Below are positions 21,866 through 30,399 of a DNA stretch of 64,000 nucleotides, in pieces. The DNA comes from Roseiconus lacunae (GTDB lineage Bacteria; Planctomycetota; Planctomycetia; Pirellulales; Pirellulaceae). Position 1 is the stretch's first letter; every line of letters begins with the position of its first letter. The DNA lies in contig NZ_VSZO01000053.1 in assembly GCF_008312935.1 (NCBI RefSeq), positions 434,001 through 498,000 of the forward strand, read 5' to 3'. Under the pieces are notes generated by a model, which was given only the letters and a program-made list of their open reading frames with translations, did no database searches and was not told the origin of the DNA. The position numbers and the translations under genes were made by a program.

Positions 21866-23293
21866 TCAGCGATAGTCCGCACACCAGTCCTTGGTGTGGA
21901 CGCCGCTACGGATCCGCCACTCTCGCAGTTCATCGAGCAGTTGTGATTTGATACCGGTCGCGGTCTCGTCTTCCCATAGGTCGTTCAGCTCATCAGGATC
22001 GTTGACTAGATCAAACAGTTGACCGTTCGGTTCATCCAGGAAGTGCACCAGCTTATGCGTCTGATTGCGTACCATGGTCATGAAACGACAACCGGTCAGA
22101 ACACCATCGCGTACCTGTTCGCAATAAACGTACGGACGACCTTGAAATTCGCCCGGTTGCTCGAACGCGTCGTTGATCGCAACTGCTTCCAAGTCATCGG
22201 GGACCTCGACGCCCGCCCAGCGAAGGATGGTTGGGCCGATATCCATCTGCTGCACCAAGCCTTCGACCGACTGGCCACCGTTGAAACGCTCAGGAGCCCA
22301 AACGATCATCGGGACACGAGTGATTTGTTCGTACATCGTCCACTTCTGGCTTTGGCCATGATCGGTCAAGCAGTCACCGTGATCGCTGGTGAAGATGACA
22401 ATGGAGTTATCGCCGTACCCATTTGCCTCGAGTGATTCCATGATTTCGCCAACCTTCTGATCGATCATGGTAACGTTGGCAAGGTAATAGGCTCGTTGGC
22501 GATGTCGCTGTTGTTCGGTGATCTGTAGCGGCATGATGACCGAGTCGTGATCGATCTCGCTGTTGTGCACACGCAGTTCCTGGAGTGCAGGCGGCTGCCG
22601 CTCAAGTTCTTCAGGTGTCACCGGAATGAGCGGCAGATCTTTGTTCAAGTAGGGATCCGTATAACGGCGGATCGGATCGTAAGGTGGATGAGGTCCGGGG
22701 AAGCCAATCTGCAGGAATAGAGGATCTTTTTTCGGCGTCGATTCGATCCACCATTTCGCCATGTCACCGACAAAAAAGTCAGGATGCGTGTCTTCGGGGA
22801 GCTCCCAATCAAACGCACCGAGCGACTGGCGATAGTCTGGGAGCTTGCGGTACAGTTCACGCTGCTGCTTGATCAATCCCCGGAATCGCAGTGCCTTGTC
22901 CCATTCGTCAAAGAAATAGCGTCCTTCGAGGTAGCGATCCTTATTCTCTACGACGAATCGTTCATGAAAGCCCAGCTCGGTTACATAGGGCCACGTATGC
23001 ATCTTGCCGATGTTAACGCAGTAGTACCCCGCATCGTTCAGAAATTCGATCCAGCTCCGTCGCCAGCGATCCGCGTTCTTCAATATCCCTGTGGTGTGAG
23101 GGTAGTGTCCCTTGAACAAACTTGCGCGAGCGGCGGCGCAAGACGCCGCCGAAACATGGCATTGCTCCAGTGAAACACCTTCGCGGACTAGGCGATCAAG
23201 GTTCGGCGTGTCCACGTGCGGGAAACCGAGCGCGGCGATCGTGTCATAACGTTGCTGGTCGGTGATAATCAGAATGATGTTGGGTCGTGTCAC
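21866..23293 (-). CDS. sulfatase with CAAAR formylglycine site
   Basis: This belongs to the type I sulfatase family (alkaline phosphatase superfamily), 475 aa. The N-terminus NIILIITDQQRYDT supplies metal-binding Asp residues. The nucleophile region SAASCAAARASLFKGHYPH contains the C-x-A-x-R motif with Cys52, which must be oxidised to formylglycine by an FGE-type enzyme. FTSDHGDCLTDHGQSQKW is the second metal-binding block. No obvious signal peptide is present, so it may be cytoplasmic. Sulfatases are abundant in marine planctomycetes that degrade sulfated polysaccharides. The substrate is unknown, and no carbohydrate-utilisation genes are adjacent. Confidence 0.92.
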   Translation of the reverse strand: MTRPNIILIITDQQRYDTIAALGFPHVDTPNLDRLVREGVSLEQCHVSAASCAAARASLFKGHYPHTTGILKNADRWRRSWIEFLNDAGYYCVNIGKMHTWPYVTELGFHERFVVENKDRYLEGRYFFDEWDKALRFRGLIKQQRELYRKLPDYRQSLGAFDWELPEDTHPDFFVGDMAKWWIESTPKKDPLFLQIGFPGPHPPYDPIRRYTDPYLNKDLPLIPVTPEELERQPPALQELRVHNSEIDHDSVIMPLQITEQQRHRQRAYYLANVTMIDQKVGEIMESLEANGYGDNSIVIFTSDHGDCLTDHGQSQKWTMYEQITRVPMIVWAPERFNGGQSVEGLVQQMDIGPTILRWAGVEVPDDLEAVAINDAFEQPGEFQGRPYVYCEQVRDGVLTGCRFMTMVRNQTHKLVHFLDEPNGQLFDLVNDPDELNDLWEDETATGIKSQLLDELREWRIRSGVHTKDWCADYR

Positions 23294-23607
23294 GGTTCTT
23301 GAGCCAATCGCGGAATCACTAGGGAGAGGATTCGTCTGAACCGGTGTTCGGCATCAATCCCATGACATCAAGCATCGTTCTCGTCAGCAGCCGGGCATCT
23401 GCCATTCGCTAACACCCTCTAAAAAGGTGTAACGTTGCACTGGTTACTTCACGAGCGCGTGAGGGGGGGAACGGACCGGATGCAGAAAACCTTTGGTTCA
23501 GACAAAGCAGTCGCATTGTGGAGGCAAGTTTACCGACCGGATCAACTTCACGCGACGGGAGCGACAATTATCGCTTGTGAGGACGGTTTACAAATCGGAT
23601 TGCTCGA
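23294..23607. other. 314-bp gap, no gene supported
   Basis: The gap between two minus-strand genes contains a small hairpin at about 23411-23430 (ACACC...GGTGT). A 90-aa plus-strand frame at 23435-23707 overlaps the 3' end of the DUF1570 gene; it has no recognisable domain and is probably spurious. Confidence 0.45.
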
Positions 23608-24714
23608 TCAAAGAGACTTCAAGAACCAACCGACCTTGGAAGCGAATTGGTCGATATCGGTGCCCACCCAACGTTCGAAATCGCTGAGCCGGGCGAAGCG
23701 GTCGTAGGGCTGATAGGTCCCACGGCGGTTCGTCCCTGCCAGAACTTTAGAAAACGCCTGCGGTTCTCGCTCGGCCATGTAAAACATCATCGACCAAGCC
23801 ACCGCGTAGGCTTTGCTGGTCGTCTTCGAGTTGACGAACATTTGATCCGAACCGATCAAATCGCGAATCGCATCGCTAAAATCCGAAGACAGATCGTTAC
23901 CAAATTCGCGTCGGATGACGGTAAGACTATCCAGGTTCACTCGCTCGCGGATCTTCAGGCCCGACTGGCCGCTGACCATGGCTTCGGGTTCGAACATTTG
24001 ACCGATGCCTTCGGTGACCCAACGCGGTGTGACAACGACTCGGCTATGAACGTTGTAGTTGTAGGCCGATTGGTGCGCGGCCTCGTGTCGCAACGTTGCT
24101 CCGATATAACGTAGGTGGCCACCGTCGTGCGTGATCACGCGATTGCTTTCGAGTGCGTAGATCCCCGCCACGCGTTTGGCGTTGACCTCCATGCGTTTGA
24201 GTTCGGAATACATTGCCGATTCGTCTGGCATCACGACGGCGACCATCGGGAATCGACCCCGCCGGATCTTGACGCCTCGTCGCGACATGTAGTTGACGAA
24301 GGCGCGATGCGATTGCTCGAACATTTCTGGCCACCGTTTGCCGCGACCGCGGGGCTGCACGACTAAGAAATGCTGCGTCGAGAGCACTTCAAAATCACGC
24401 CCGAATTCCTTTTGCAGGTTTGATCGCATTTCCAAAATCGTCGCCGGTTCGTAAGGCGTCGGTAGCGTTCGGACTCGTTCGCGAGCATTGCCGCGAAGCG
24501 TGTGTAGTTGTCCATCGCGACCGAGGACTACCATCTCGTGCGAGAAATCCATGATCGGAATGCCACGTCTGGTTTGTTGACCTTCCTGAAATTCAACCAT
24601 CGAGGGCGCCGCGGCTCGGGCGACAAATCCACTCAGACTGAGTCCAAGAAAAATTAGGCAATGGAGCGGATGAATCGAAACGCGATCGGATCGGAGGAGG
24701 TTCGCGATTTGCAT
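23608..24714 (-). CDS. DUF1570 putative metalloprotease, secreted
   Basis: This is a 368-aa DUF1570 protein, a gluzincin-like family common in planctomycetes. The N-terminal hydrophobic stretch (about 16-36, ending ARAAA) suggests a signal peptide. The zinc-site motif is HEAAH in TLRHEAAHQSAYNYN, and the likely downstream glutamate is in WVTEGIGQMFEP. Activity is unproven. The gene is divergent from the hypothetical gene at 24781, with 66 bp between start codons, so their promoters probably overlap. Confidence 0.8.
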   Translation of the reverse strand: MQIANLLRSDRVSIHPLHCLIFLGLSLSGFVARAAAPSMVEFQEGQQTRRGIPIMDFSHEMVVLGRDGQLHTLRGNARERVRTLPTPYEPATILEMRSNLQKEFGRDFEVLSTQHFLVVQPRGRGKRWPEMFEQSHRAFVNYMSRRGVKIRRGRFPMVAVVMPDESAMYSELKRMEVNAKRVAGIYALESNRVITHDGGHLRYIGATLRHEAAHQSAYNYNVHSRVVVTPRWVTEGIGQMFEPEAMVSGQSGLKIRERVNLDSLTVIRREFGNDLSSDFSDAIRDLIGSDQMFVNSKTTSKAYAVAWSMMFYMAEREPQAFSKVLAGTNRRGTYQPYDRFARLSDFERWVGTDIDQFASKVGWFLKSL

Positions 24715-24780
24715 TGGGAAATTAAGAAAAGCGGGGACTTTCGCAGACGACCCTAGGGCCGTCTGTTACCATTCACTGGA

Positions 24781-26214
24781 ATGAACCCTAGCTCACCAGC
24801 CCCCCGAAACAGTTCAAGTAGCCCCAGTGGTACGAAAATGAATCGACCGATTGTTTCGATTTTGACGACCAAGTGGTTCTCGCGACTAAGAACACGCCAC
24901 GAACGAATTGCAATTGGCCACGCGATCCTGATGCCCGTCGCTATTGGGGCAGTTTGCGTCTTGCCTATCCTCTTCGCTCCTGCGCAAAAAGTCGTGGCAG
25001 ATGACGTAACCCCAGCCGGATACGATGAAGTTTCCAAAGACGATGTGCTTCGCTGGTTAGACCAACTCGACGGCCGCAAAGCCAGCGACCGCCGGGGAGC
25101 CGAACGGGCATTGATCGAAGCCGGGCCAGACGCACTACGTTTTTTGCCGGAATCGCGAAGTAACTTTTCCATCGAAGCGAGCGAACGTCTCGCACGCGTA
25201 CGAGCGGCGCTGATGGCAAAGAAGACGACCACACAATCCAAAGCGGTTCGCATTAAGTTTTCCGGTTCGATGACGCTTGAAGAAGCGCTGGAAGTCATCA
25301 GTCGTGAAACGCAAATTGAATTTGAACACTCTGCCGATTCGTCGCTGCCGATTCAGGCCACGTCGGCTCCGTTGTCATTTTGGAATGCACTCGATTTGGT
25401 TCTCGATCAAGCCAACTTGGATGTCAATCATTACGGCGGCGACCGCGAGACGATTTCTTTAGTCCCTCGGGCCGAAGCAAGGCGGCGACGCGTCGATTCG
25501 GCGGCCTATGCAGGCGTTTATCGAATTGAACCCACATCGGTTTCGGCGCGGCGTGTCTTTAACGATGGACAACAAAGTGGATTGAATCTTTCGATGGAAT
25601 TGTGTTGGCAACCCGGAATGACGCCGATCGGGTTGACCATCCCGGTGGATCAATTGTCAGGCAAGCTTGATGACGGAAGTCGCTTGCAGCCTCAGACGAC
25701 TCAGCGGACGATCGATATCGCTGCTAATCGTGATATCCAATTCAGCGAATTTTATTTGCCCTTGGAACTTCCCGCAGGGAACCCCACCAAAATCGAACGG
25801 ATCTCAGGGACGATCGATTCAATGTTGCCTGGTAAGACGCACGACTTCGAATTACCCCTGACGAAAATCGGATCTGAAAAAACAGTGGACTCAATGACCG
25901 TCAAACTTGAACGGGTGCAACCCAACGGCGGGATTTATGAAGTGCGATTTAACGTCGAGGTCAAAGATGCCAGCGAGGCAATGGAAAGTCATCGTCAATG
26001 GCTCTTCCAAAACACCGTCTACGTGATCGATCGCGATGGCAACCGAATCGAAAATCTGGGATACGAACTCTATCGTCGTTCTGAATCGGGCGTGGGAATG
26101 GGGTACCTATTCGATATCGATGATTTGGTAGATGCGAAGTTGATTTACTCATCACCAACTTCAATCGTTCGCAGCCGAGTAGACTTCGTTCTCCAGGACA
26201 TCGCTCTACCTTAG
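24781..26214 (+). CDS. secreted hypothetical protein
   Basis: I cannot assign a function. The 477-aa protein begins with a Ser/Pro-rich stretch and a basic region, then a hydrophobic segment (about 45-65) that should act as a signal or anchor. Residues ~80-145 look like a HEAT-type helical pair (DVLRWLDQLDGRKASDRRGA). Residues 155-215 (SMTLEEALEVISRETQIEFE, then SFWNALDLVLDQANL) resemble the secretin/TonB short N-terminal (STN-like) fold. The C-terminal half is beta-rich. An alternative ATG lies at 24838. It is divergent from the DUF1570 gene. Confidence 0.65.
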   Translation: MNPSSPAPRNSSSSPSGTKMNRPIVSILTTKWFSRLRTRHERIAIGHAILMPVAIGAVCVLPILFAPAQKVVADDVTPAGYDEVSKDDVLRWLDQLDGRKASDRRGAERALIEAGPDALRFLPESRSNFSIEASERLARVRAALMAKKTTTQSKAVRIKFSGSMTLEEALEVISRETQIEFEHSADSSLPIQATSAPLSFWNALDLVLDQANLDVNHYGGDRETISLVPRAEARRRRVDSAAYAGVYRIEPTSVSARRVFNDGQQSGLNLSMELCWQPGMTPIGLTIPVDQLSGKLDDGSRLQPQTTQRTIDIAANRDIQFSEFYLPLELPAGNPTKIERISGTIDSMLPGKTHDFELPLTKIGSEKTVDSMTVKLERVQPNGGIYEVRFNVEVKDASEAMESHRQWLFQNTVYVIDRDGNRIENLGYELYRRSESGVGMGYLFDIDDLVDAKLIYSSPTSIVRSRVDFVLQDIALP

Positions 26215-26524
26215 GCAACCCCCAGCGGAGATGAACGCGAGTCATTCCAGCGTCCACCTGAGTCGAATCGAAATCCGTGAACCGAACTCGCTAGCGTCGG
26301 GCTAGCTCCTCCAAGTTAGTGTTTCGTCAACCTTTGAAACTAGGATTAGCCGATTGTCGTGAGCCACGGTTGCGGTGCAATCGATGAGGCCAATACCGTC
26401 GGCTGATGAGTCGAACCAGAACCCTTCAGTCTAGGCGGAGTACCTGGTAATGCTTTGGATCAACGGGTATCGCTGTCGGCTCTCGAGTTGATTAGGCGTT
26501 TTACTCTCGCCATCAGTAACTGAG
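26215..26524. other. 310-bp gap containing repeat copy B
   Basis: The gap holds a small perfect hairpin GCTAGC-GTCGG-GCTAGC at about 26291-26307 and dispersed-repeat copy B at 26341-26417. No gene is supported. Confidence 0.5.
26341..26417 (+). repeat. dispersed intergenic repeat, copy B
   Basis: The copy begins TAGGATTAGCCGATTG and ends CCGTCGGCTGATGAGTCGAAC. The middle GAGCCACGGTTGCGGTGCAA matches copies A and C with few changes. It has the same AGCCGA/TCGGCT terminal arms. It lies between two plus-strand genes. Confidence 0.75.
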
Positions 26525-27553
26525 GTGAATCCCCTGATGCTGCTGCAAACCAACGGTCGCGATCGAGCGTTTCACCGTTTCGTTTGGTTATTGCTTTTAA
26601 CGGCTGTTTTGAAGCAGACGCACGCGTGGTCTCAAGACCAATTGCGGCCGGAAGACCCTATCCTGTCTATCGACGGCAAGCCACTGTTGGTGGGCGACTT
26701 GAATTTGATGCTAAGGTCGAAACTCAATCTCAAGCGTCTCGATCAAGTTCCGATGAATGTCAAGCAAGCCGCGACCGAACAATTGCGTCGCCAGCGTCTG
26801 GCAATGCGCGCGATGTTGGAACAAGGCGGCGAGGCAATTCGTCAGCGAATCGATCGCGACTGGACGCTCTTTCTTGACAGTCTTGGCCAACGTGGTGTCG
26901 CGATTGAGCAGATTTGCGAACAATATGCCTGCACCGAAACCGCGTTGCGTTCGAACCGTGCCTGGGAAGTTTGCTGGCGTGAGTACCTGCGTTCGAAGTT
27001 GACCGAAGCAAATCTCGCACGCTTTTACAAATCCAACGAAGCGGCCTACGCACCAACGGCATGGCGAGTTTCACACTTGTTCTTGCCGATCGAATCCGGC
27101 GATATCGAATCTGAACGAGCGGCCAAGCAACGGCTCGCCAATATCCGAGGACAGCTTTCCGAAACCGAAAGTGACTCGGACCAGCAAGCTCGATTGTTCG
27201 CAGATCTTTGCAAACAGTTCAGCAAAGGCGCGACTGCCGACGCGGGCGGCGAGATCGGTTGGGTGGCATCGTCGGGGGATCTTCCGGACGCTGTAATGCG
27301 AGCGGTGGCGCGTACTGAACCGGAAGGTGTGACCTATCCGGTACGCACCGATTTAGGGTTTCACTTGATCTTGGTACATGAGCGTGAGAGGAAGTCAGTG
27401 CCCTTCGAGCAAATTGCCGATCGGACTGTGCTAAAGCGTGACGCCGTGAATCGGCTGTTCGAGACACTTGTAAAGTCACAATCCGACTCCGTCACAGTGG
27501 TTTGGTACCAAGAAGCGTTTCGAATGCCGGAGATGAGATCAACCATTGAATGA
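26525..27553 (+). CDS. parvulin-type peptidyl-prolyl isomerase (SurA-like)
   Basis: The protein has a hydrophobic N-terminus (about 17-35) that should direct export. Residues ~50-150 form a helical SurA_N-like region, and a parvulin (rotamase) domain spans about 175-300. WRVSHLFLPIESGD opens the domain; FADLCKQFSKGATADAGGEIG and YPVRTDLGFHLILVHERE are its canonical blocks. It should act as a periplasmic prolyl isomerase/chaperone for outer-membrane or secreted proteins. The start is GTG at 26525; an ATG at 26537 is an alternative and equally compatible. Confidence 0.82.
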   Translation: MNPLMLLQTNGRDRAFHRFVWLLLLTAVLKQTHAWSQDQLRPEDPILSIDGKPLLVGDLNLMLRSKLNLKRLDQVPMNVKQAATEQLRRQRLAMRAMLEQGGEAIRQRIDRDWTLFLDSLGQRGVAIEQICEQYACTETALRSNRAWEVCWREYLRSKLTEANLARFYKSNEAAYAPTAWRVSHLFLPIESGDIESERAAKQRLANIRGQLSETESDSDQQARLFADLCKQFSKGATADAGGEIGWVASSGDLPDAVMRAVARTEPEGVTYPVRTDLGFHLILVHERERKSVPFEQIADRTVLKRDAVNRLFETLVKSQSDSVTVVWYQEAFRMPEMRSTIE

Positions 27554-28185
27554 GACATCGACCGCATCATCCCTTGAGATAGGTGGCGCCCAGTGGGGGG
27601 CGTCGCATCGCGAGATCATTTTCGCCGGAGAGTCGCGACGGTTGATTGAGTGGGCAGCAGAAATGGCTGCCCGAGTAGATGGAATTGGTATCCACTCGCC
27701 CGCCGTCTTTATTCGTGCGTCGTTCCTGATGATCGATGTGCGGGATGCAGCATTTTGTCGCGACCGTGCACCGGGGCGATATCGCCAGCCGAATGGCGTT
27801 ATGATCTGAAGCCAACGGGTGACTTGGCCTTCGCTTCCGACCGCGCATAAAAAACGCGTCCAGGAAGTTGGGGCAAAACCTCCTGAACGCTTCGGTGACA
27901 ACAGTTGTCACCGCTGCTGAGGATACAAAGACATCGAGTGATCGTCGAGTACAATCTTAGATTCTTTTGCAGGATATCGGGTGATTTGATACCCCGCCCC
28001 TTTTGTTGTTGGACACTTAGGGGACAATCAGAGTGATCTGGAGGAGTGTTCCACCAATTCTGGCACATTTCCGACAAATGGACAGCCCTCTTAGTGAGAC
28101 AACTCGCCGCACGCTTCCTGCTGCTTCGCAGTATTCTTCCGCAGTGACATCCCGCAGCGCTATTCCGCAGTGAAACAAGGTCAAG
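27554..28185. other. 632-bp hairpin-rich gap, candidate structured RNA or leader
   Basis: No open frame here is convincing; overlapping short frames occur on both strands. Three strong hairpins are present. GGGCAGC/GCTGCCC is at 27652-27672. GCGTCCAGGA/TCCTGAACGC (one mismatch) is at 27855-27890. The near-palindrome GGTGACAA-CAG-TTGTCACC is at 27894-27912. The density of inverted repeats upstream of the regulator at 28186 suggests an RNA element or operator region. I could not match it to a known RNA family. Confidence 0.4.
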
Positions 28186-28899
28186 ATGCGACACAGACTT
28201 GATAGGGCTCTTGAGATCCTCCGACTTGTGCAGTCGGGCGTCGCGTCCGACCCACACGCGATTACATCTAAGCTGAACGTCAACCGTCGGACATTTTATC
28301 GTGACATCGCGTTCTTGAAGGAGCTTGGCGTCGAGATCAGTTTTGACCATGGCGAGGGGCGATATCGGATCGAGGGTTTGACTGGCGCCAATCCGGGAGA
28401 CAATTCGGAACGATTCCAACAGGTCATCGGGCAAGCATTGCGTCAATCGAGTGAGTCATCAACGGTGGTATCGATCGTTCGTCATGCCGCGGCAATCTTG
28501 ACCGGGGAGACCGATTTCGCTGATCGCTCAAGTGAATCGACGACTGCGTCGACAGAAGGGTTACCGAGCGAGCCGTCCCGGCGGACTTGTTCACCTGGCC
28601 AAGATCGGCAGCTTACCCCAGGTTCCTCTGGGTGGGTTGATTCTCGCGCGAATTTAGGGGTGTTGGTCGACGCGATGGATCACCGCCGCAGAATCCTTGT
28701 GATTTCGTCTGAACTTGGCGGTTCGGCGCATGAAGGTCGCCACGTATTAATTCGTCAAATTACGATCAACAACGACGAGGTGATAATCGAAGGCATTGAC
28801 CTAAATGGACGCCTTGTTCGAACGGCGTCATCGTCGATCAGCCGGGATGACGATGGGGTGTTAAAGAGCAGGACGGCGGAGGCTGTTGGCAAGCTTTAG
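28186..28899 (+). CDS. HTH transcriptional regulator (DeoR/HTH_11-like)
   Basis: The N-terminal ~60 residues are a winged helix of the HTH_11/DeoR-like kind (RALEILRLVQSGVASDPHAI, then LNVNRRTFYRDIAFLKELG), with RTFYRDI as the recognition helix. The C-terminal region (about 160-225) contains a compact beta-rich segment (MDHRRRILVISSELGGSA) resembling part of a WYL-type effector domain, but this is weak. The ATG at 28186 has AAGG five bases upstream. It lies 39 bp before the PhcB-like methyltransferase on the same strand, so it may be co-transcribed with and control the signalling cluster. Confidence 0.75.
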   Translation: MRHRLDRALEILRLVQSGVASDPHAITSKLNVNRRTFYRDIAFLKELGVEISFDHGEGRYRIEGLTGANPGDNSERFQQVIGQALRQSSESSTVVSIVRHAAAILTGETDFADRSSESTTASTEGLPSEPSRRTCSPGQDRQLTPGSSGWVDSRANLGVLVDAMDHRRRILVISSELGGSAHEGRHVLIRQITINNDEVIIEGIDLNGRLVRTASSSISRDDDGVLKSRTAEAVGKL

Positions 28900-28938
28900 T
28901 TTGGAATAAAAGAAGTCTTCATCCATTGTGGGGTCTTT

Positions 28939-30399
28939 GTGGCTATTAGGAATTCGACCATTTCTTCCCACGTGAGTTTTAAAAACTCGCAAGGAGTCGC
29001 GGCCGACGGCACGCTCGTTCGATTGTCCCGGCAGAATGTTGTCTTTGAAGTTTACAATCCGTACTCCATTGTCCAGCTTTCTGAGGTCCTCGACGAACTT
29101 AAGATTCACCAGGGCAACCGTGCGACGTACGAGGGACGCGCGGTGATCACCGGGCTGCTCAATACCGGGCTGATCTTGATCGTCTCGGCATCTTTGGTGG
29201 ACCCGTGGTCTGATTTAAAAGACTTGCATCCGGGGGAAACGCTGCGATCGTTCGTCCGAGATTTCGTAAGTGACTGGGATGACGCAAACGCTCGTGTCGG
29301 GGATCGATTTCGAAACTCAGTTTCGAACCTCCGGAATTATCTCCAGGAGTTACGGCGGTGGTTGGAACACTGGGAGATGGAAGCTGACATCGATCGTGAA
29401 TCCAACTCGCGGCGAGTGCTGGACTTTGTCGTCGACGTTGACCAGGAAATCTATCCTAAGTTTGCCGACTTGAACGGGGAGTTCGAGGAGGCAACGCGAG
29501 AGGTGCCGCGTAAAGATGCGCCTTTCCATCGCGCGTTGGCCCAGCGTGAATTGCATCCGCTGTTAATGGTGTCACCCTTCATGAATCGGGCGTTCAACAA
29601 ACCGCTCGGCTATGCCGGTGACTTTGAAATGGTGCGGATGATGCTCAATGATCCCTGGGAGGGGACGAACACCTACGCGAAGCTCGTTAATGCTTCGGCC
29701 CTTCGTCATGACGCGCCGGCCGCGCACCGCAACCGGATCGAGTTGCTGGAAAAAGCGATCACCCGTGAGACGAAATACGCGTTGGCAACGCGATCGGGCT
29801 TCTTAGCAAGCCCGAACGTGCAGGCCGGCGATGTCCAGCCTCTGCCCGGGCGCGTGCAGATTCTCAATATCGGTTGTGGACCGGCTGAAGAAGTCGCGCG
29901 ATTCATGCACCACGATTCTGTCTCAGAGAAGGCTGACTTTCGACTCGTCGACTTTAATCGCGAAACGCTCGACCATGTTGAAGCAAACTTGCTTCCAAAG
30001 GCTCGACGGGTCCGACCGGAAATGAAGTTGGTCACCGAACAGCGCAGTGTGCACGAGATCTTGAAGATGTCACAAGAATCCGGGCACGAAAACGCGTTCA
30101 AGCAAAAATACGACATGGTCTACTGCGCTGGATTATTTGACTATTTACGTGACGCGACGTGCGGATTTTTACTGGAGCTTTTCTACGAGTGGGTGCATCC
30201 CGGTGGACTCGTGTTGGTGACCAACGTGACTCCCAACCATTCATCGGTCGCGATGATGGGGATGGTGCTCGACTGGAATTTGGAATTGCGAAACCAGCAG
30301 GAGATGAAGGAACTTGCGCCACAACTGGGGGGGCAGGAAACGTACGTCGATGACACCGGCGTGAATGTATTCCTTGAAATACGGAAGCCCTCTGAATGA
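28939..30399 (+). CDS. PhcB-like SAM-dependent methyltransferase with PilZ-like N-terminus
   Basis: This 486-aa protein has an N-terminal region (1-95) resembling a PilZ-type beta barrel and a helical linker. A class I SAM methyltransferase domain has motif I ILNIGCGPAEE at 308-318 and an acidic motif-II loop VDFNRE. The block HRALAQRELHPLLMVSPFMN, then KPLGYAGDFEMVRMMLNDPW, is what I know from PhcB of Ralstonia, which makes the 3-hydroxy fatty acid methyl ester signal. It uses a GTG start. Its stop overlaps the kinase ATG (ATGA at 30396), indicating translational coupling. Whether it methylates a fatty acid here is inference. Confidence 0.75.
   Translation: MAIRNSTISSHVSFKNSQGVAADGTLVRLSRQNVVFEVYNPYSIVQLSEVLDELKIHQGNRATYEGRAVITGLLNTGLILIVSASLVDPWSDLKDLHPGETLRSFVRDFVSDWDDANARVGDRFRNSVSNLRNYLQELRRWLEHWEMEADIDRESNSRRVLDFVVDVDQEIYPKFADLNGEFEEATREVPRKDAPFHRALAQRELHPLLMVSPFMNRAFNKPLGYAGDFEMVRMMLNDPWEGTNTYAKLVNASALRHDAPAAHRNRIELLEKAITRETKYALATRSGFLASPNVQAGDVQPLPGRVQILNIGCGPAEEVARFMHHDSVSEKADFRLVDFNRETLDHVEANLLPKARRVRPEMKLVTEQRSVHEILKMSQESGHENAFKQKYDMVYCAGLFDYLRDATCGFLLELFYEWVHPGGLVLVTNVTPNHSSVAMMGMVLDWNLELRNQQEMKELAPQLGGQETYVDDTGVNVFLEIRKPSE

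Noticed and set aside
27652-27700. possible tRNA-like fold
   Set aside because: There are two adjacent hairpins but no T-loop consensus, no CCA-compatible acceptor stem and no anticodon arm of the right size.
27546-27809. 87-aa plus-strand open frame and overlapping minus-strand frames
   Set aside because: No motif or ribosome-binding site, and the region is better described by its hairpins. A conserved protein cannot be excluded.
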